DNA of 64,000 nt from Sorghum bicolor. Taxonomy: Eukaryota; Streptophyta; Magnoliopsida; Poales; Poaceae. Positions 17,007-30,657 of the stretch are shown here, in pieces. The notes below the pieces were generated by a model. That model was not told the DNA's origin. It searched no databases and saw nothing but the letters and a program-made list of their open reading frames with translations. The stretch is taken from the NCBI RefSeq assembly GCF_000003195.3, contig NC_012873.2:6161894-6225893 (forward strand), given 5' to 3'. Each line of letters begins with the position of its first letter. The stretch's first letter is position 1. Both the position numbers and the translations under genes were made by a program.

Positions 17007-20000
17007 GGCCGGGAGCGGGAGGAGAGCGCGCCCGCAGAGGCCAGAGGAGGGGAGGAGGTGGACCAACCGCGGGCAGATGAGAACAGAGGAGGTGGTGGTT
17101 ATTAATATGTTTTCTTCTCACAAGTGGACACACACACAGATGATCTCAGTTCTAAGCTTCGCTAGGCCTGGTCTACATAAACCGGCACAAGGAATGTTTT
17201 GCTAGTATGAGCATTATCTCTATGTCATAGACTCCCTCCGATTCAAAATAAATGTCACCTTACATTCATGTCGGTTATTTTTTTTTTAATTTTGACTAGA
17301 TTTGTAGAAAAATATTAACATTATTTATATTTTCAAATGATTTTATTATGAAAATAGATTCGAAAATCTATCCAATGATACTAATTGTATAGTATAAATT
17401 GATATTTTACTTTATATATTCGCTTCTAGTTAAAATTATTTGATTCCTCGAGAAACAAGAATGATAATTATTTTAGGATAGAGCAAGTACTCCTCAAGAA
17501 ACAATAATACACATCTCATTTTTTGAGGAATCAACTAATTGAGTTCAACTATGTGTATTGATTAAAAGTAGCAACAATATTTATATATCTGAATAGATTT
17601 ACTATAGAAATATATTTTGTAATTAATTAATCTAATTATATCTATTCAGCATAATAAATATTAGTGTCTTTTTTATATATTTGGTTAAACTTAAGATTAA
17701 TTGACTTTTCAAATAACAAGATATGTACATCTTTTTGAGATGAATGGAGTACTAGTCACCAACAATTTACAGGATACTTAATGATAATGCCAACATATCA
17801 ACATTAACCGCACGTTAACATTTGGCACAAAAGTGTTCATAAATAATAGGTGCCTTCGGTGTGCTACCCACACACTCCTCGTTTAGAATGCTGAAATTTA
17901 TTAGAGTAGCTTTCAGCGATTGATCGGTCAAGCGGATCAAAACACACAAGCATGAAGCGTCTAACATATAGAGTAGTGTCACGCTGGTGTATGGACCCAG
18001 ACTACGGAATATGGAACACGGGGCATGGAAGATAAAGAGCCGTTTGGCTTTTCGGTGGCGGGAGAGGCATATTAGCTGATAGTATGATTGAAAGAATGGT
18101 ATGGCTTATGTGCAATAATTGCATGCCAAGTAAACACACAGGAAAAAAATTCTGAAAAAGACAGGAGACAGGAGGGAATTAGCAAAAGAGATGACTAAAC
18201 CGAAGGGCATGTTTTGGTTGCAACTATACTTGCCATGTATTTTTTTTAACCTAAGTATATTAAGGTTAGTCTTGCCGCACTTCTGTAAAAAGAAAATCCA
18301 TCACGAAACCTTAGGAAGAGTTAGGCAAATAGTGAGTCCATGCCCCGTGGCCAAACGACTAAGTTATATTTACCAAGCCATGACAGAAAGTACTGTTCGC
18401 TGATTTGTTGTGAGAAAAAAATACTGCTGAATGACTAACAGATTCAGCTGATAAGCTCAAGCAAACAGGTTGTATATACTCCCATCGTTCTAATTTATAG
18501 GTTAGCAAAAGCTATATACCTAGAAAAGCCAAAATGATTAATTTATGATAGAGGGTGCCTCAGTTACGGCAAATTTAGCCTACAATCCATTCATTTTCTA
18601 AGTCATATTTTTCTGACCATTATCTTCACTTGTAATTCTTCCCATTATTTTTTAATAATTATTTTATGATATATTAAGCCTGAATGCCAACCAAAAGAAT
18701 CCATAATCTAAATTATAAGTTACTTTGATTTTTTTTAAAATATATAAGTATACACTTAGATATACATTTTGATACATCGCAGAAACTATGTAGCTAAAAT
18801 GGCTGATAATAATACTAAGGAATTCTGGTAGTCCCCGCCGTGTAATCTCAAATGTAATCAGGTGATTTGGATATTTTGGCTCTAAGATTGCTTTCAGGAC
18901 AGGCCTTGGCCCATGGTATCGCGGGTGAGCCTGCCGCGAGATGTCCGCCCGGCCACAAATACGCCCATTGCGGCCTGCGTGCAGTCGGACCACGTTTTGG
19001 ACCTTTCAAGGCGATTTGCAGCATTTTCAGGGAAAAAATATATTTTGCTATTTTCTGCCTTTAGGAAAGTTCTGGAATGGAAAACCTCTCTTGCGTATCC
19101 AGGTTATTCAAAAAAAAATGGAGGAACGTGATTTTTTAAAATGCACAAATGATTGTGATTTCTTTGGATATTGACTATTATGCACAATTTTCACACTGAG
19201 GCTACTCTCAAAGGTAACGACCGGTTTGAAACAGGACTTGAGTTTCATGCCCAAGAGATATCTAATTTCTCATGTGGACTAACACACTAATTCCTCTGTC
19301 CAGAATGATAATCTTATTTTTAGAGGAAAGAGTTGAATTTTACAAACTTTGACTAGCAAGTAGCAACTCGTCAAATTATATATGTTTATGACATAAACTT
19401 GCGCAATAGATTTGTATTCAAAGCATCTCCAAGGTGATATTGCTTCTTTAGCAAATGACAGTAATAGAATTTATTCTAACTCTGACCAAGTTCATAGAAA
19501 AATATATTAACATCTACGGGATCAAATAAATGCAGTATCAAAATATATTTCATGGTGTATCTAATGAATCTAGTTTGTTATTTTAGATGTTTGTGTAATT
19601 TTTATAAACTTGATTAAAACTAGAGAAGCTTCACTTAGGTCAAAGCTAAAAACAAAATTCAATTAGGAACAGAGGTTGGAGTATATTGTAATTGTAAGAG
19701 AAATAAACAGTCAAAACTTAATTTGTCTCACCTTTTCTATTTAAAATACGCTAGAGTTCCGAAAAGAGAGGGATTATTTCACTTAATCACTTCATACTGC
19801 CTCTAGGACACTCATTAGAGGCCACTGCTTCATACTAACTAATACACCCACACAACAGGAGAACACATGTAAAATGTAGCATCGTACAAGAGAAGGATGA
19901 ACACTTGATTTTTTTTTTTCCTCAACACATGTCTGAACCTGTTTTTCTGTATGTTACTAGTACATTGGAAGCAGCCATCCTGCCCCCCCTTAAAACACAG

Positions 20001-20280
20001 CACATAGTTGCTATAATATATAAGCAAAAACACCACGACATTTCCTGCCCATATGGCACCAATCTCTAAACTTTCCTGCAGTGATCTTGCAACACTGCTT
20101 TCCTATTTTACAGTAGCACTGCACATGCAACCGAAGGCTACATGGTCGGTCCCCCAAAAAGACGATGGAAGAGAGGACCGCATGATCTTTACTTCAAACT
20201 GGTTATCCACTACGAAACTTGCTGAAGACAATGCGAAAACCAGAGGCGGATGATCTGAACATGCTTCGAACATGCTTCTG
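17007..20280. other. Intergenic region between CLC promoter and CslA 3' end
   Basis: AT-rich. It holds the putative CLC promoter/5' UTR just above 17006 and the CslA 3' UTR just below 20281. Degraded Stowaway-like pieces occur (CTCCCTCCGATTCAAAATAA near 17231; GAATGGAGTACTAG near 17745; CTCCCATCGTTCTAATTTAT near 18479). No convincing gene is seen. Confidence 0.5.
17231..17755. mobile_element. Degraded Stowaway-like MITE(s)
   Basis: The left terminus CTCCCTCCGATTCAAAATAA and the right side GAATGGAGTACTA resemble Stowaway ends. The interior is AT-rich and longer than usual, so this may be two overlapping old copies. Boundaries are approximate. Confidence 0.4.
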
Positions 20281-23200
20281 TTACGACTGCGGGACGATTG
20301 TGCCGACATAGCCGATACCGACAATGAAGAATGCTACGGACTGGAAGAAGAGGTAGATGAAAAAATGGTCCCTCCCATATGCAAAATCATACCATCCGCA
20401 GGAGAAGAGGAAGGCTGCCACACCGAGCTCCGTAACGTGCAGCCTGAATAATGTTGCTGGAAATTAGTTGCAGGATTTAAGAGAACACCGGGGAAATAGT
20501 AGATTTAATTGCTCCATACCTCTCCCATATCCTCATGAACTGTTTCCTGAGTCCCGCTTTATTAGCTGCTTTCATCTTCATAGCGCTGCCGAGCTTCGCT
20601 GTCACAACCCATTCATTCGCCCTGCCAGCCTCTAACAAGCCGATCAATGTGGCTTTTGTTCTGTGCAGGGACATGACGTTCTCAAAGGCGACCCAGAAGA
20701 AAAGCAAGTGAAATGACCTGCAAAATTGATGCCATCAGGTTAGGTAATTATGTGGTTTGATCACCTAGAATCATTGATGGATGAATATGCTTCATTGGCT
20801 TTATGAGGTTGTCTAAAAGATTTTCACCTGGGAGTGCCAACAGAGTTCATAAGGGTAATGGCTGAGGGAATGTAGACACAGCCCCACTTCGGTATGCGGA
20901 CCTCGGGGACAAAGATCGTTGCTGGGATGACGAGGCAGTAGAACGAAAAGGTGATAATATGTGCAATGATCTTGCGTATCAAGAAAAAGTTGTAGATGAC
21001 ATGGATCTTCTTCCAGATCGTCACTTTCTGCAAAACAGTCAATAGCATGCAGAGTTACAGCATGTTCTACTTCACATAAATTTCCAAGTTCAGTCAGATG
21101 TACTGTGCTTAGTGAGTTTAAATTCTTGAGAATTCGTGTTTGGACAGACCTTATTTGTCACAATCTCCATGAGCATTTTCCTGAACAAGTTTGCCGGGCC
21201 GCACGACCACCTGTGCTGCTGGAACCGAAAAGCCTTGAAGGTACTCGGCAGCTCACTTTTCACCTGAAATCAAATTGGACACATCATGGGTAAATCTCAC
21301 TTTCCTCTTTGTGCAATATGAATGCACTATTGTCTCAAAAAGAAGAAAAACGTCTTCAGCTCAATGATAGCAATGCCAGAAAGGCACCTTGGATTCTATC
21401 CGAAATTGTTGGATGCCATGATTGGTATAAACTGTACCTGAACATCGCCAAGGTAGACAAACTTCCAACCCTTGAGGCTGGCCCGGATGGCAAGATCCAT
21501 GTCCTCCACCGTGGTCCGGTCCTTCCACCCTCCGGCCTCGTTTATCGCAGAGATGCGCCACACGCCAGCGGTGCCTGGTTGCCGAAACTGATCAGCTGAT
21601 GCTATGAACGAAATGCAGAAGTGTTGTGTGCAAACTACATGTGGATGGACAGATGGGCACTGGTTGTGAGCTTGGTTTACCGTTGAACCCAAAGAAGGCG
21701 CAGACGGAGGAGCTCACTTCCTGCTCCACGGTGAAGTGGTAGTCCAGGGACATCTCCTGCATCCGCGTCATCAAGCACTCGTCCGCGTTCACTGATCACC
21801 ACAAGGACAGACAACAATCAGAATATCAGATATGACCATCAATTACTCGATACTCATCATCTTCGTATCAGATATGACCATCAATTACTCGATACTCATC
21901 ATCTTCGCTCCCGTGGATTCATGGTCATCCTCAAAATAATAATGACGGAAACAAGTGACAGTAAAATTGTGCAGGTAGAAATCATCACCGCGATAAAAGA
22001 CCGTATATATACTACTTCTTGCTCGGCTGACCAGACAAACCCAATAATTTACTACTGCACGGGCCAGCACAGCCGTGGGGACATGTGCATTTGTACTCTG
22101 ATTTTTTTCCCCCAGTTCACTTTGTGTTCTGTCACTTCTGGGTTGGTCCGCGACCCATTGGACCAGCAGACCAAGCAATGTGCTTGTGGTCAGGCTAGAA
22201 AGGAATCAATCCAGTGACTCTTACTCTGTCCGGAAAATGATGTAATTCTTGTTCTATCTTTGTTGAGGCTTTTGAAACTTAACCAAATTTATATACTGAA
22301 AAAAAAAACAGAAGTGAAGAAAAAACAGAGTGGTATTGCACATTTGCACCGTGCCGGAGTCAAGATTAAGTGGTATTTCGTCGTTACCGAGTCAAGATTA
22401 CGTGTAGGCTCCCTTTGACCAAGGACAATAAGAACTACTACAGCCCATGAACGAAAATTCTACTGCTATAATAACAGCTCCCTTTATATAAAAAAAAAAT
22501 CGGCATGCTTGTCTGGATCTGGATGGCTGTCCTTATCATCTGGGCAGTGATACTAATGGCAGCTTGATAACCGTGTTCTTTATTGGAGTACGATGCAGTG
22601 CTGCTGAATCGAGAGCTCGGCCCAAGGCATCCAGGGGCGTGCCTGCACTGCAGCAAAGCACAGACAGCGGCGGGGTCCTGGTCACGGTCAATTATAGCGC
22701 GCCCACGACCACGCGCGCCGTCCCGGGATCACCGACGGCCAGCCGGCCCCAAGCCCCGCCCGTCACCACATGGATGCAGAAAACCGGTCCAGCCGCGACG
22801 GACGGGGCCGCCTACTGTTGTGCCGTGGTGGAGCCGGGACACGTACACATCAGTTCATGTAGTTTTGGATAGGGACTTGACACAACCATACGGAGTAGTA
22901 CAAGGATGAGAGAGGAATGGGTGGCACTGCGGCTGGGTCGAGTGTGAGTGAAGCAGCTTGACTGTAAACCTTTTTTACCGTGCTCCTTTGAAGGTTGCGG
23001 TTGGGGAGATGTACCACGCACAAATGACAAATGTCTGTGGATTCTGGGCTCGGCTGGGCAGCAACGCACAGCTTCAGTCCCACGTGGCACAGTTCGGTGA
23101 AGAATCTGCCCCATTACACAACCACCACCACCATCCATCCTCGACCAGTGGATCAGCTGCCTCTGCCTCTGCCGCGTCACGCGCGAATATGCTACTACTC

Positions 23201-26200
23201 CTGAGCCCCCCTGACCCGCCCCAATAGTAAACGTCCCTGCAGATGGATCGCCAGCACATAAACCAAAGATAACTGTAGCTGCACAACTCCATCACCGACG
23301 GCGTCGCGGCGGCGGGGGGCCGTGACCCTGCCGACGAGACTGACAACACAGGCCGTGCGTGCTGTGCCGGTGGCGAGCAAACCGACGGACGGTCCGCGCG
23401 GACGATGGGGGCGGTGGTCCGGCCCTGCCTGGCCGGAGCAGCCATGCGGTCCCGGCGGAGGAGGAAGACCGTAGGTAGAATCCCAACGGCAGGAGATCCA
23501 GGTACCTCGTACGCCCGGTGACGCGCACATATGACGCATTGTGTACATACGCAGGGCCACGCGACAGGCCCACGAGGGAGAGAGACGTGGGATCCCATGC
23601 GGCTGTCAGCAGCGCGCGCCGCGCGGCACGTCCAGGAGCAGCAGCAGAGCAGCACGGGGCCGCAAGAGACATATGTAGCCGGGACCGAGCCCAGCGGTCC
23701 TCAGGACCGCTTGTTCAGGCACCGACGGCGGAGATGCGATCTAGGTGCCGGGGTGGGGGGTACTGGAACTGGAAGGACCGTCGGTGGCGTTGGCGTCTGA
23801 TCTGGGGGACTCGTTGCCCGCGTAGTAGTAGAATAATCCAGCAGCGGCTCGGGGCTCTCTACTACTACTCCACTTGTTGGTAGGCCCAAAAGTCAAGGCC
23901 ATTCGACACGTGCCCTCGGACGCGAAAGTCAATTGCGCACCCCCCGGTTTTTAGTTTAGTTTTTACTAATTAAAAAAGAAAGGCAATGAAATGATGCATG
24001 GTGTGGTGATTCACTAAACCTTGATCTAGACGCAACCCAAATAAGCCTGCATTGTTTACTGTCATACTAACTCCTAGTACTAGGCTAGCCGACACCAGAG
24101 AACTAGTAGTAAAGCTGTACTGTAATAATAATACTAATGATGAAAAAAAAATGCAGGTATTTAAATGATGATGAGTCGACACTGACCGAATCTCCATCGT
24201 GCCTGGACGAGTGCGATCTCCGGGTTGTGGACGAGGTAAGGGACGGTGCGCTTGAGGAAGTCCGGGTCCGGCTGGAAGTCGGCGTCGAAGATCACCACGT
24301 ACTCGCACTCCCGCACGTACGCGTGCTTCATCCCGGCCCTCAGCGCGCCGGCCTTGTAACCCTTGCGGTCGTCACGGATCTGGTACGTTATGTTGATCCC
24401 CTTCCGAGCCCAACGCTCGCACTCCAGCCGCACCATTTCCTGCATCACAGTCACGTCGTTCACATATACCCAATTAGTTCTAATTTTGTCTGCCAATCAT
24501 GGTAGCGAGTTTGTTTGTTTGTCTTATAAGACCTATTTTTTTCGGTCAGACAGCAGTATATACTTTGGGTCATGACTTTTTAGATCAGCGAACAGACTCT
24601 TAGCACTACTCCGTAGTAACTAATTAATCAAAAAAAATGGATGCTAATAAAACAAACATTTTTCAACTATTACTATACTAGTGTCGTCGTCGGCACAGTT
24701 AAACGTATACCGCACGCAATTAACCCATTTGTAAAGTCTAAAGAATGGAGAGGGTAACCGGGATCCAATGTGACTGAGGGAGGGTGGTCAACACTCTGCA
24801 CGGCTTTTGCACGTGCCTAGCTAGGATCTTTTTGTTTGCAAATTGCAAGGAGGAGGAAGAGGCACCGAAGCTCGCCTAAGAGCAAGTATTATAGTGAGCT
24901 GTAAGCTGGCTAAATGCTGATGTGGAGGAGAGAAGGGAGAAGAGAGAGAAGCAGGCTGTAAGCTTACAGCCAACTTAGACACAATAATCAAGAAACTTTG
25001 TGAGAGAGATAAGTGGGTCATATATTAATAGTGAATAGCTAACTATTGTATGGGTGGGCTGGGAGAAGGCTGTAAAGAACCTTACAGTCAGCAAGTGGGC
25101 TGTATTATTAAACTTGCTCTAATCACTACCCTGATTGTGCTTAATTAGGGGGGGGGCATTCATTGCTACACATACACATACACACACGTCCCCCCAAGAA
25201 ATCAATGCTCTAGCTAGGTCTAGGAATGGCAGCGCAATGGCCCATAATGCCGAGAGATGACGAATCCATTGTGCCGTGAGATTTCCCCCTTTTTATTATT
25301 GCAATATTATTACTGCCAGAGGAGATATTTTTCACACGCGTTAATGAAAAATAATACGTCATGAAATCCCTTATAACTGTGTCCTAATTACCAAGGCAGC
25401 CATGATGCATGGTTCCCCATTCCCGCCAAAAATACTGAAAATGGATGGGGCAGCTTGCCTGTTTTGTTGCAACTTTTTTTTTTGGAATAAAATTTCTAAA
25501 ACTATGAAGGTGGTGCCGTGACATGTGAGGCCTTGTTTAGTTACCAAAAATTTTCAAGGTTCCCCGTCACATAGAATCTTGCGGCACATGCATGAAACAT
25601 TAAATATACATAAAAACAAAAACTATTTGCACAGTTTATCTGTAAACCGCGAGATAAATCTTTTGAGCCTAGTTACTCAATAATTAGACAGTGTTTGTCA
25701 AATAAAAACAAAAGTGCTACAGTATCTTTTTCACAAGTTTCTGCGAACTGAACAAGGCCTGAGTGAGGAAGGACGTGATGAGACATGTGAATTTTTTCAC
25801 CTTTTCTACACAAGCGTAGCCAGCCGGAGGAGCATGATGCGGTGCGGCCTGTAGCGTGAGTAAAGAGGACAAGGGTGGTCGGGGCCAGGCCTGGCAGGAT
25901 GCCCGGGCGTTGCGGCCACCTTCAATTCGGCTGGGGACACAAAAGTAAAAGGCTAGCGGAACCGAAACTATACAGTACTCTAAAAAAAGTAAAAAAGCCA
26001 GAGCCAGAGGCCTCTTTTTTTTACTATCCCTATTCTACCCTCGCCCCCTCCACATATCAATGGCCACCCACCGACAGGCAGAAGAAGATAACGCTGCTGC
26101 TGCTGATGGTATTGCTAATAGTAGTAGTACTGTACATGATTAGCAGTAGTAGTAAATCTCCGGCGGTAAATAGCGGTAATTACCTTAATCATTTCGTCCG

Positions 26201-26812
26201 TGGAGTCGTCCAGCACCTGCACCACCAGCCGGTCCGCCGGCCACGACAGCCCGCACACGGCGCCGATGGATAGCTGGTACACCTGCAATGCAACACGCAC
26301 GCCGGCGCCGTCACCGCCGCCGCACACATCAGATTAATGACCCCCCCCCCCCAAAAAAAAATCCCGGACTATTCGAAACAAATTAAACCGCGCTCTCCGT
26401 TAAAAGCGAGCTAGCTAGCGCTTGGCCGGCCGGCCGGCAATGGCGGTCAGAGAGACGCGCGCAATGCGGTGGCGGAGCGAGTAAATAAACGCAATTAATG
26501 CTGGTGGTGGCCCGTGCTTACCTCGCGCTCGTTGAACATGGGGATCTGGACGAGCACGACGGGGAACGCGGAGGACCCCAGCTCCGGGTCGTCGTCGGGC
26601 AACGGGTCGCAGCGGTACCGGCGGTCGGGGCGGAACCGCAGCAGGCGCACGCCGGTGATGACGATGGCCATGTACATCCGCTCCAGGAACAGCAGCACGG
26701 ACATGGTGAGGCAGACGGCCACCGCCAGCCGCAGCAGCGGCACGATCACCGGCGCGCGCACCTGCGACCACGCCTCCGGCAGCGCCGCCGCCGTCCCCGC
26801 CGCCGCGTCCAT
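20281..26812 (-). CDS. CSLA1: Cellulose synthase-like A (glucomannan 4-beta-mannosyltransferase), 521 aa
   Basis: Nine minus-strand exons: 26812-26522, 26282-26184, 24439-24187, 21791-21681, 21574-21438, 21263-21150, 21027-20828, 20717-20520 and 20443-20281 (TAA). Together they give 1,566 nt in one frame with GT..AG junctions. Family 2 glycosyltransferase hallmarks: DDST around residue 122, DAD at 182-184, ED at 275-276 in TTVEDMD, and QQHRW at 312-316. One N-terminal membrane span (about 24-45) and about five C-terminal spans leave the catalytic domain between them, as in Golgi CslA enzymes that build the beta-1,4-mannan/glucomannan backbone from GDP-mannose and GDP-glucose. Length equals the family norm. 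The symbol is inferred from the adjacent peroxiredoxin IIE, recalled as the neighbour of rice CslA1. Introns 2 and 3 (1.7 and 2.4 kb) are long, and intron 2 holds two MITEs. Confidence 0.95.
21824..21907. repeat. 42-bp perfect tandem duplication in CslA intron 3
   Basis: The unit starting TATCAGATATGACCATCAAT occurs twice head to tail at 21824-21865 and 21866-21907 with no mismatch. It lies about 30 bp upstream of the exon 4 acceptor in transcript orientation, so it could overlap the branch-point region. Confidence 0.9.
24880..25119. mobile_element. Tourist-like MITE with GAGCAAGT / ACTTGCTC ends (CslA intron 2)
   Basis: Starts GAGCAAGTATTATA and ends TATTATTAAACTTGCTC. The inverted ends are flanked by TAA on both sides (24877-24879 and 25120-25122). 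The interior is symmetrical too (TGTAAGCTGGCTAA, TGTAAGCTTACAGCC). At 240 bp it is non-coding and fits the PIF/Harbinger MITE class. Confidence 0.75.
25529..25759. mobile_element. Tourist-like MITE, GGCCTTGTTTAG family, copy 5 (CslA intron 2)
   Basis: Ends GGCCTTGTTTAG and AACAAGGCC, flanked by TGA on both sides. Interior family signature is present (CCCGTCACATAGAATCTTGC, ATTAAATATACAT, GTGCTACAGTATC). Confidence 0.85.
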
Positions 26813-26963
26813 CGCCTCGCTCGCTAGCTCGGTACGGTGCGGCCGGCCGGCTCGGAGAGAGAGGGAGAGAGGCAGCAGCGCGCAATGTGGCCGTCGGCAG
26901 GGTGGTGGCTGCCTGGGCCGGGCGGCTGCCTGCGGGGCTCGGCTCGGCTCGGTGTTGGGGCGC

Positions 26964-26986
26964 GGGCGGGCGGGCGGGCGGGCGGG
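26964..26986 (+). repeat. (GGGC)6 tract upstream of the CslA start
   Basis: Six GGG runs separated by single C bases lie on the plus strand about 150 bp upstream of the CslA ATG, probably in its 5' UTR or core promoter. The tract meets the usual G-quadruplex sequence pattern. As the gene is on the minus strand, the G-rich strand is the template strand. Confidence 0.7.
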
Positions 26987-27086
26987 CTCTGGAGTCGGAG
27001 TGCGGGGAGAGGAAGGGGGGTTTATAGAGGCCACCCACGTGCTTAGCCTCAGCGCGGCATCAGGAGCCGTAGGGTTTTGTATATGC

Positions 27087-30000
27087 ACTGTACACAGCCC
27101 CTAATAATAGCCTAATATCCTACCTCGCTCCATCCATCCCACAGCACTTATGATTAATTATTCCTTGTAATCTAAAAAAAGCATATAAGCATTTCCAGAA
27201 TATCTATTCTCTGCGAGCAGCTAGTACGAATGAATATTATTTTAGCGTGGACTGGAGGAAAATGCAAGTGTCAGTGTTTGTGTGTGTGTGTGTCAGTTGC
27301 AATTGGCGCCAAAGATGCAGATCCAGGTGTGTCCAAGAAAAGAAAAATGGCGGGAGCGTTGGCCATTCATTAATGCAGATTGATCCAAGTCTCTACCGCG
27401 ACCGCGAGGAACACACACAGAGAGCAGTGATTAGAGTTTTATTAGGAAACCACAGCACCGACGAACCCAACCGAGCATATTCACTCACACTCACAGCGAC
27501 AGCGCTGCTCCAGCTCGGCACATGAATATACATAATACTCCGTATAATATTTTTTACGAGCGTCTGACGTCACGCACAGTTTGACCTGTGAAAAGTATAA
27601 CTGTGGCCTTGTTTAGTTCCAAAAAATTTTGCAAAATAGGAATAATAGCATTTTCGTTTGTATTTGAAAAATATTGTCCAATCACGAACTAACTATGCTC
27701 AAAAGATTCATCTTCTCAATTCCGATCAAACTGTGCAATTAGTTTTTATTTTCATCTATATTTAATACTCTATGCATGCGTCTAAAAATTTGATGTGATG
27801 GAAAATCTGAAAAATTTTGCAAAATTTTTTAGGAACTAAACAAGGCCTGTATATGAGCGAGGAGGGTGATCTGGGATCCAAGGTCCGGTTTGCACAGACG
27901 AGCTGCGGAAAGAAGAACAGCAACTGCATCTGCATCTGCATGATTGGCGCATATCAGAAGGTGACGGACTGACGGTAAACGTAACATGGACGACGACCGG
28001 ACAGAGCGTGGGGGGGTTAATTAAAAACAGTAAAAAGCGAGGACGGATGGAGCCGATTAGGCCATCATTGTCGCGGTGGGGTAAATGGGCCCTGCGAGGG
28101 GGTGTCGGTGGCGCGGATAGCTGGAGATGGAAGAGGGGTGTGTGTCACGCTTGCTGCACAGCACTTGTACTGCTGGCTGGAACGGCAGCACGAGCTCATC
28201 GTCATGGGGCGTCAGTTTGTGCCGGTTCCTGCCGTCAAGATGGGCTTCTGCCTCTCTGCCTAGTAGTTGGTTAATTACCTGGTTGGCTGGAAGGGAATCA
28301 GTTTTTACTCGCTTGATGAGGACTGAGGAGAGTGGAGCGATGAGAGAGAGAGAGAGAAGGCAGGTGCAGTGCAGCAGACAGAGCGCACTTTTGGGTTCTT
28401 GGGATCGGCTTCAATTAGGGCAGCAGAGTAGTGAATGGAAAAGGGTGGCGAAAGCAAGGATTATTATTTTTTTTAAAAAAAAGAAAGGTGATTAGGCGAG
28501 TCAAGTTCCTATGTAATGCAGGTGCCCGGGAGTGGAAGAGCCTTTTTCTCCTCCCTGATTTTTCGCAGAAATGATTTCCCTGAATCACAGGCCAAAACAC
28601 AGCCAGGAAATCACATTCAGAAACCCCCTCCCTGTCGAGATTGTCTAGTCTAGTGTTTAGCGTTTAGGTTTAGCCATGCATGCAAATGTCCGGACCCGTT
28701 TTTTTCCCCTTTAGATCTTTTTGAGCGCACACAAAAAGAAACAAATAAATAAATAAAAGCGGAGAAGCGCCCCCCACACAGGCCACACACCCACTTGGTC
28801 CCGGCTTTGTTTGGCTTTCCGACGGGCAAGGTGGTGCAAGCACAAAACCGCAGCGTCCACGAGACAGGGCATTAAGACGGGGGCCGTGTCTCCTCTTGCC
28901 GCGCCACAACACGCGCAGCGTAACCGGCGTCTCCCCCGGACAAATCCACTATTTTTATATTCCAAAAAAAAAAACGCCTCGTCGAAAAGCGCGATGGCCG
29001 TTCAACGCGAGACTGAAGAGATCGGCGGGCGGCCGCTGCGCTGACCGCACCACCACCAACACCAACACTGCCGTCGGCGCCCGCCCTGCTGCTGCTGCTG
29101 CTGTTGCCGAACCGAAATGGAGGGTGGCGTGGCGTGGTAGACTTGACGAAGAAACGGGTGCCCCCCGCGCGCGTCCTGTTTCACGCCGGCACGGCGGTGG
29201 TACTGCGTGAAAACCCAAGAAGCACAGCAGCCAGCAGGTCAGCATCGGCATGTAACATGTGCCGCAGAGCCTGTTGATCTGGAGCCTGCCCACACGTTGC
29301 TGCCGCCTGCCGCGACGACTAACCCGAGCTGGCCACAACAGCTCGAGGCCGGGTACTTACAGCGGCCCCAAATGGACCGGGCCAAGCCAGGCCTATATAT
29401 TCAGTCCTGGCGCCTGGTAATTTCTCCCTGTTCTAGTTTCTATAATATCACTGCAACAGGGCACACGGGGTCACGGGAATTTCACGGAAACGGTGGCCTG
29501 CGCCTGCCGCTGTGCCAGCCCTGGAGTGAGTGAGGACTGTGAGGTGGGAACGAGGATCGGCAGCAGGACGCCAAGCGGTGTCGCCCGTCGCGGAGCGAGC
29601 CATGTGTGCATGCCGTGCGATCGGGATCCATGCCTGCTGCGTCCGCGGGCGGCGGATGGGCGCGCGCGCGTCGGTCGGCACTTGACAAGGACGCGCGCGC
29701 CGGGCGCAGGCGGAGTCGTTGCAAATCTGTGATCTGATACCTGGATTTGGCGTTGGGGTTTTGTACGTGGATCCAAGATTGCATCCGTCCGCTGGGGCTG
29801 AGGATCGGAGACTTGCCGGGGGAGGACGGGGTGTCTAGATCTTACTGCATCCACCACTTCTCTGTCAGTACTTGGGCCGTCCGTCTTGGTAACCATGCAT
29901 GCATGGTACCATCGGCAGCAGCGGAGCTGGTTTTTGGAGCACCATGTGAACTTTTGAGTGTGTGATGGACTTTGTCTTATGACCAGTGCTTAGGACATGG

Positions 30001-30416
30001 ACGTTCAGCTAATAACGGACTGTTTTTTTTTTTCGAGAGAGAGAGAGAGAGAGAGATTGGATCCTCGCAAGGCACTGATTACGCTAAACAGAGGACAGGA
30101 TATGGTGCAATTGACACTGGTCAAGGGAAACGGAAAGGATGTGGCGAGAATAAAACCACCACAAGATGCCGCTGTTCAGAATTCAGAGATGACAGATGTC
30201 TCATTGTATTAAACCCCCAACTGTTGACACATGTAGATGTAGAAACAAGAAAGAGGCTGCCCAGTAAAATTGCTTGCTTTGCAGAGCTGCCTATAGCCAC
30301 TGATGGGAGGGAGACGAGCACATGAAGCTTGTGTTCCCGATTTCAGCATGAGGCTCTAAAACATCCACAGGAGAAGATCGGAAGTGGTTACTAGGCCAAT
30401 TGCAGTACCAATGTAA
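27087..30416. other. Intergenic region upstream of CslA
   Basis: Beyond the putative CslA promoter I see a MITE at 27605-27847, a GT microsatellite near 27278 and a GA microsatellite near 30034-30055. The many short open frames, including GC-rich ones around 29.4-29.9 kb on both strands, overlap each other and carry no recognisable domain. No gene is called. Confidence 0.5.
27605..27847. mobile_element. Tourist-like MITE, GGCCTTGTTTAG family, copy 6
   Basis: Long matching arms: GGCCTTGTTTAGTTCC at the left, and the reverse complement GGAACTAAACAAGGCC at the right. TGT flanks both sides (27602-27604 and 27848-27850). The inner signature is in reverse orientation (ATTTAATACTC, TTTGATGTGATGG). 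Confidence 0.9.
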
Positions 30417-30657
30417 GGCCTTGTTTAGTTCACCTCAAAATCAAAAAGTTTTTAAGATTCCCCATCACATCGAATCTTACGACACATGTATGAAGCATTA
30501 AATATAGATAAAAACAAATACTAATTACACAATTTGTCTGTAAATCGTGAAATGAATCTTTTGATCCTAGTTAGTCCATAATTGGGTAATATTTACCACA
30601 AACAAACGAAAGTGCTACAGTAGCGAAATCCAAAAAATTTTGCGTCTAAACAAGGCC
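30417..30657. mobile_element. Tourist-like MITE, GGCCTTGTTTAG family, copy 7
   Basis: Ends GGCCTTGTTTAG and CTAAACAAGGCC with the interior family signature (CCCATCACATCGAATCTTAC, TTAAATATAGAT). Flanks are TAA at the left and TAG at the right, so the target duplication is imperfect. Confidence 0.85.

Noticed and set aside
29447..29896. Overlapping GC-rich open frames on both strands
   Set aside because: Low-complexity Arg/Pro/Ala translations overlapping each other, with no domain or conserved motif.
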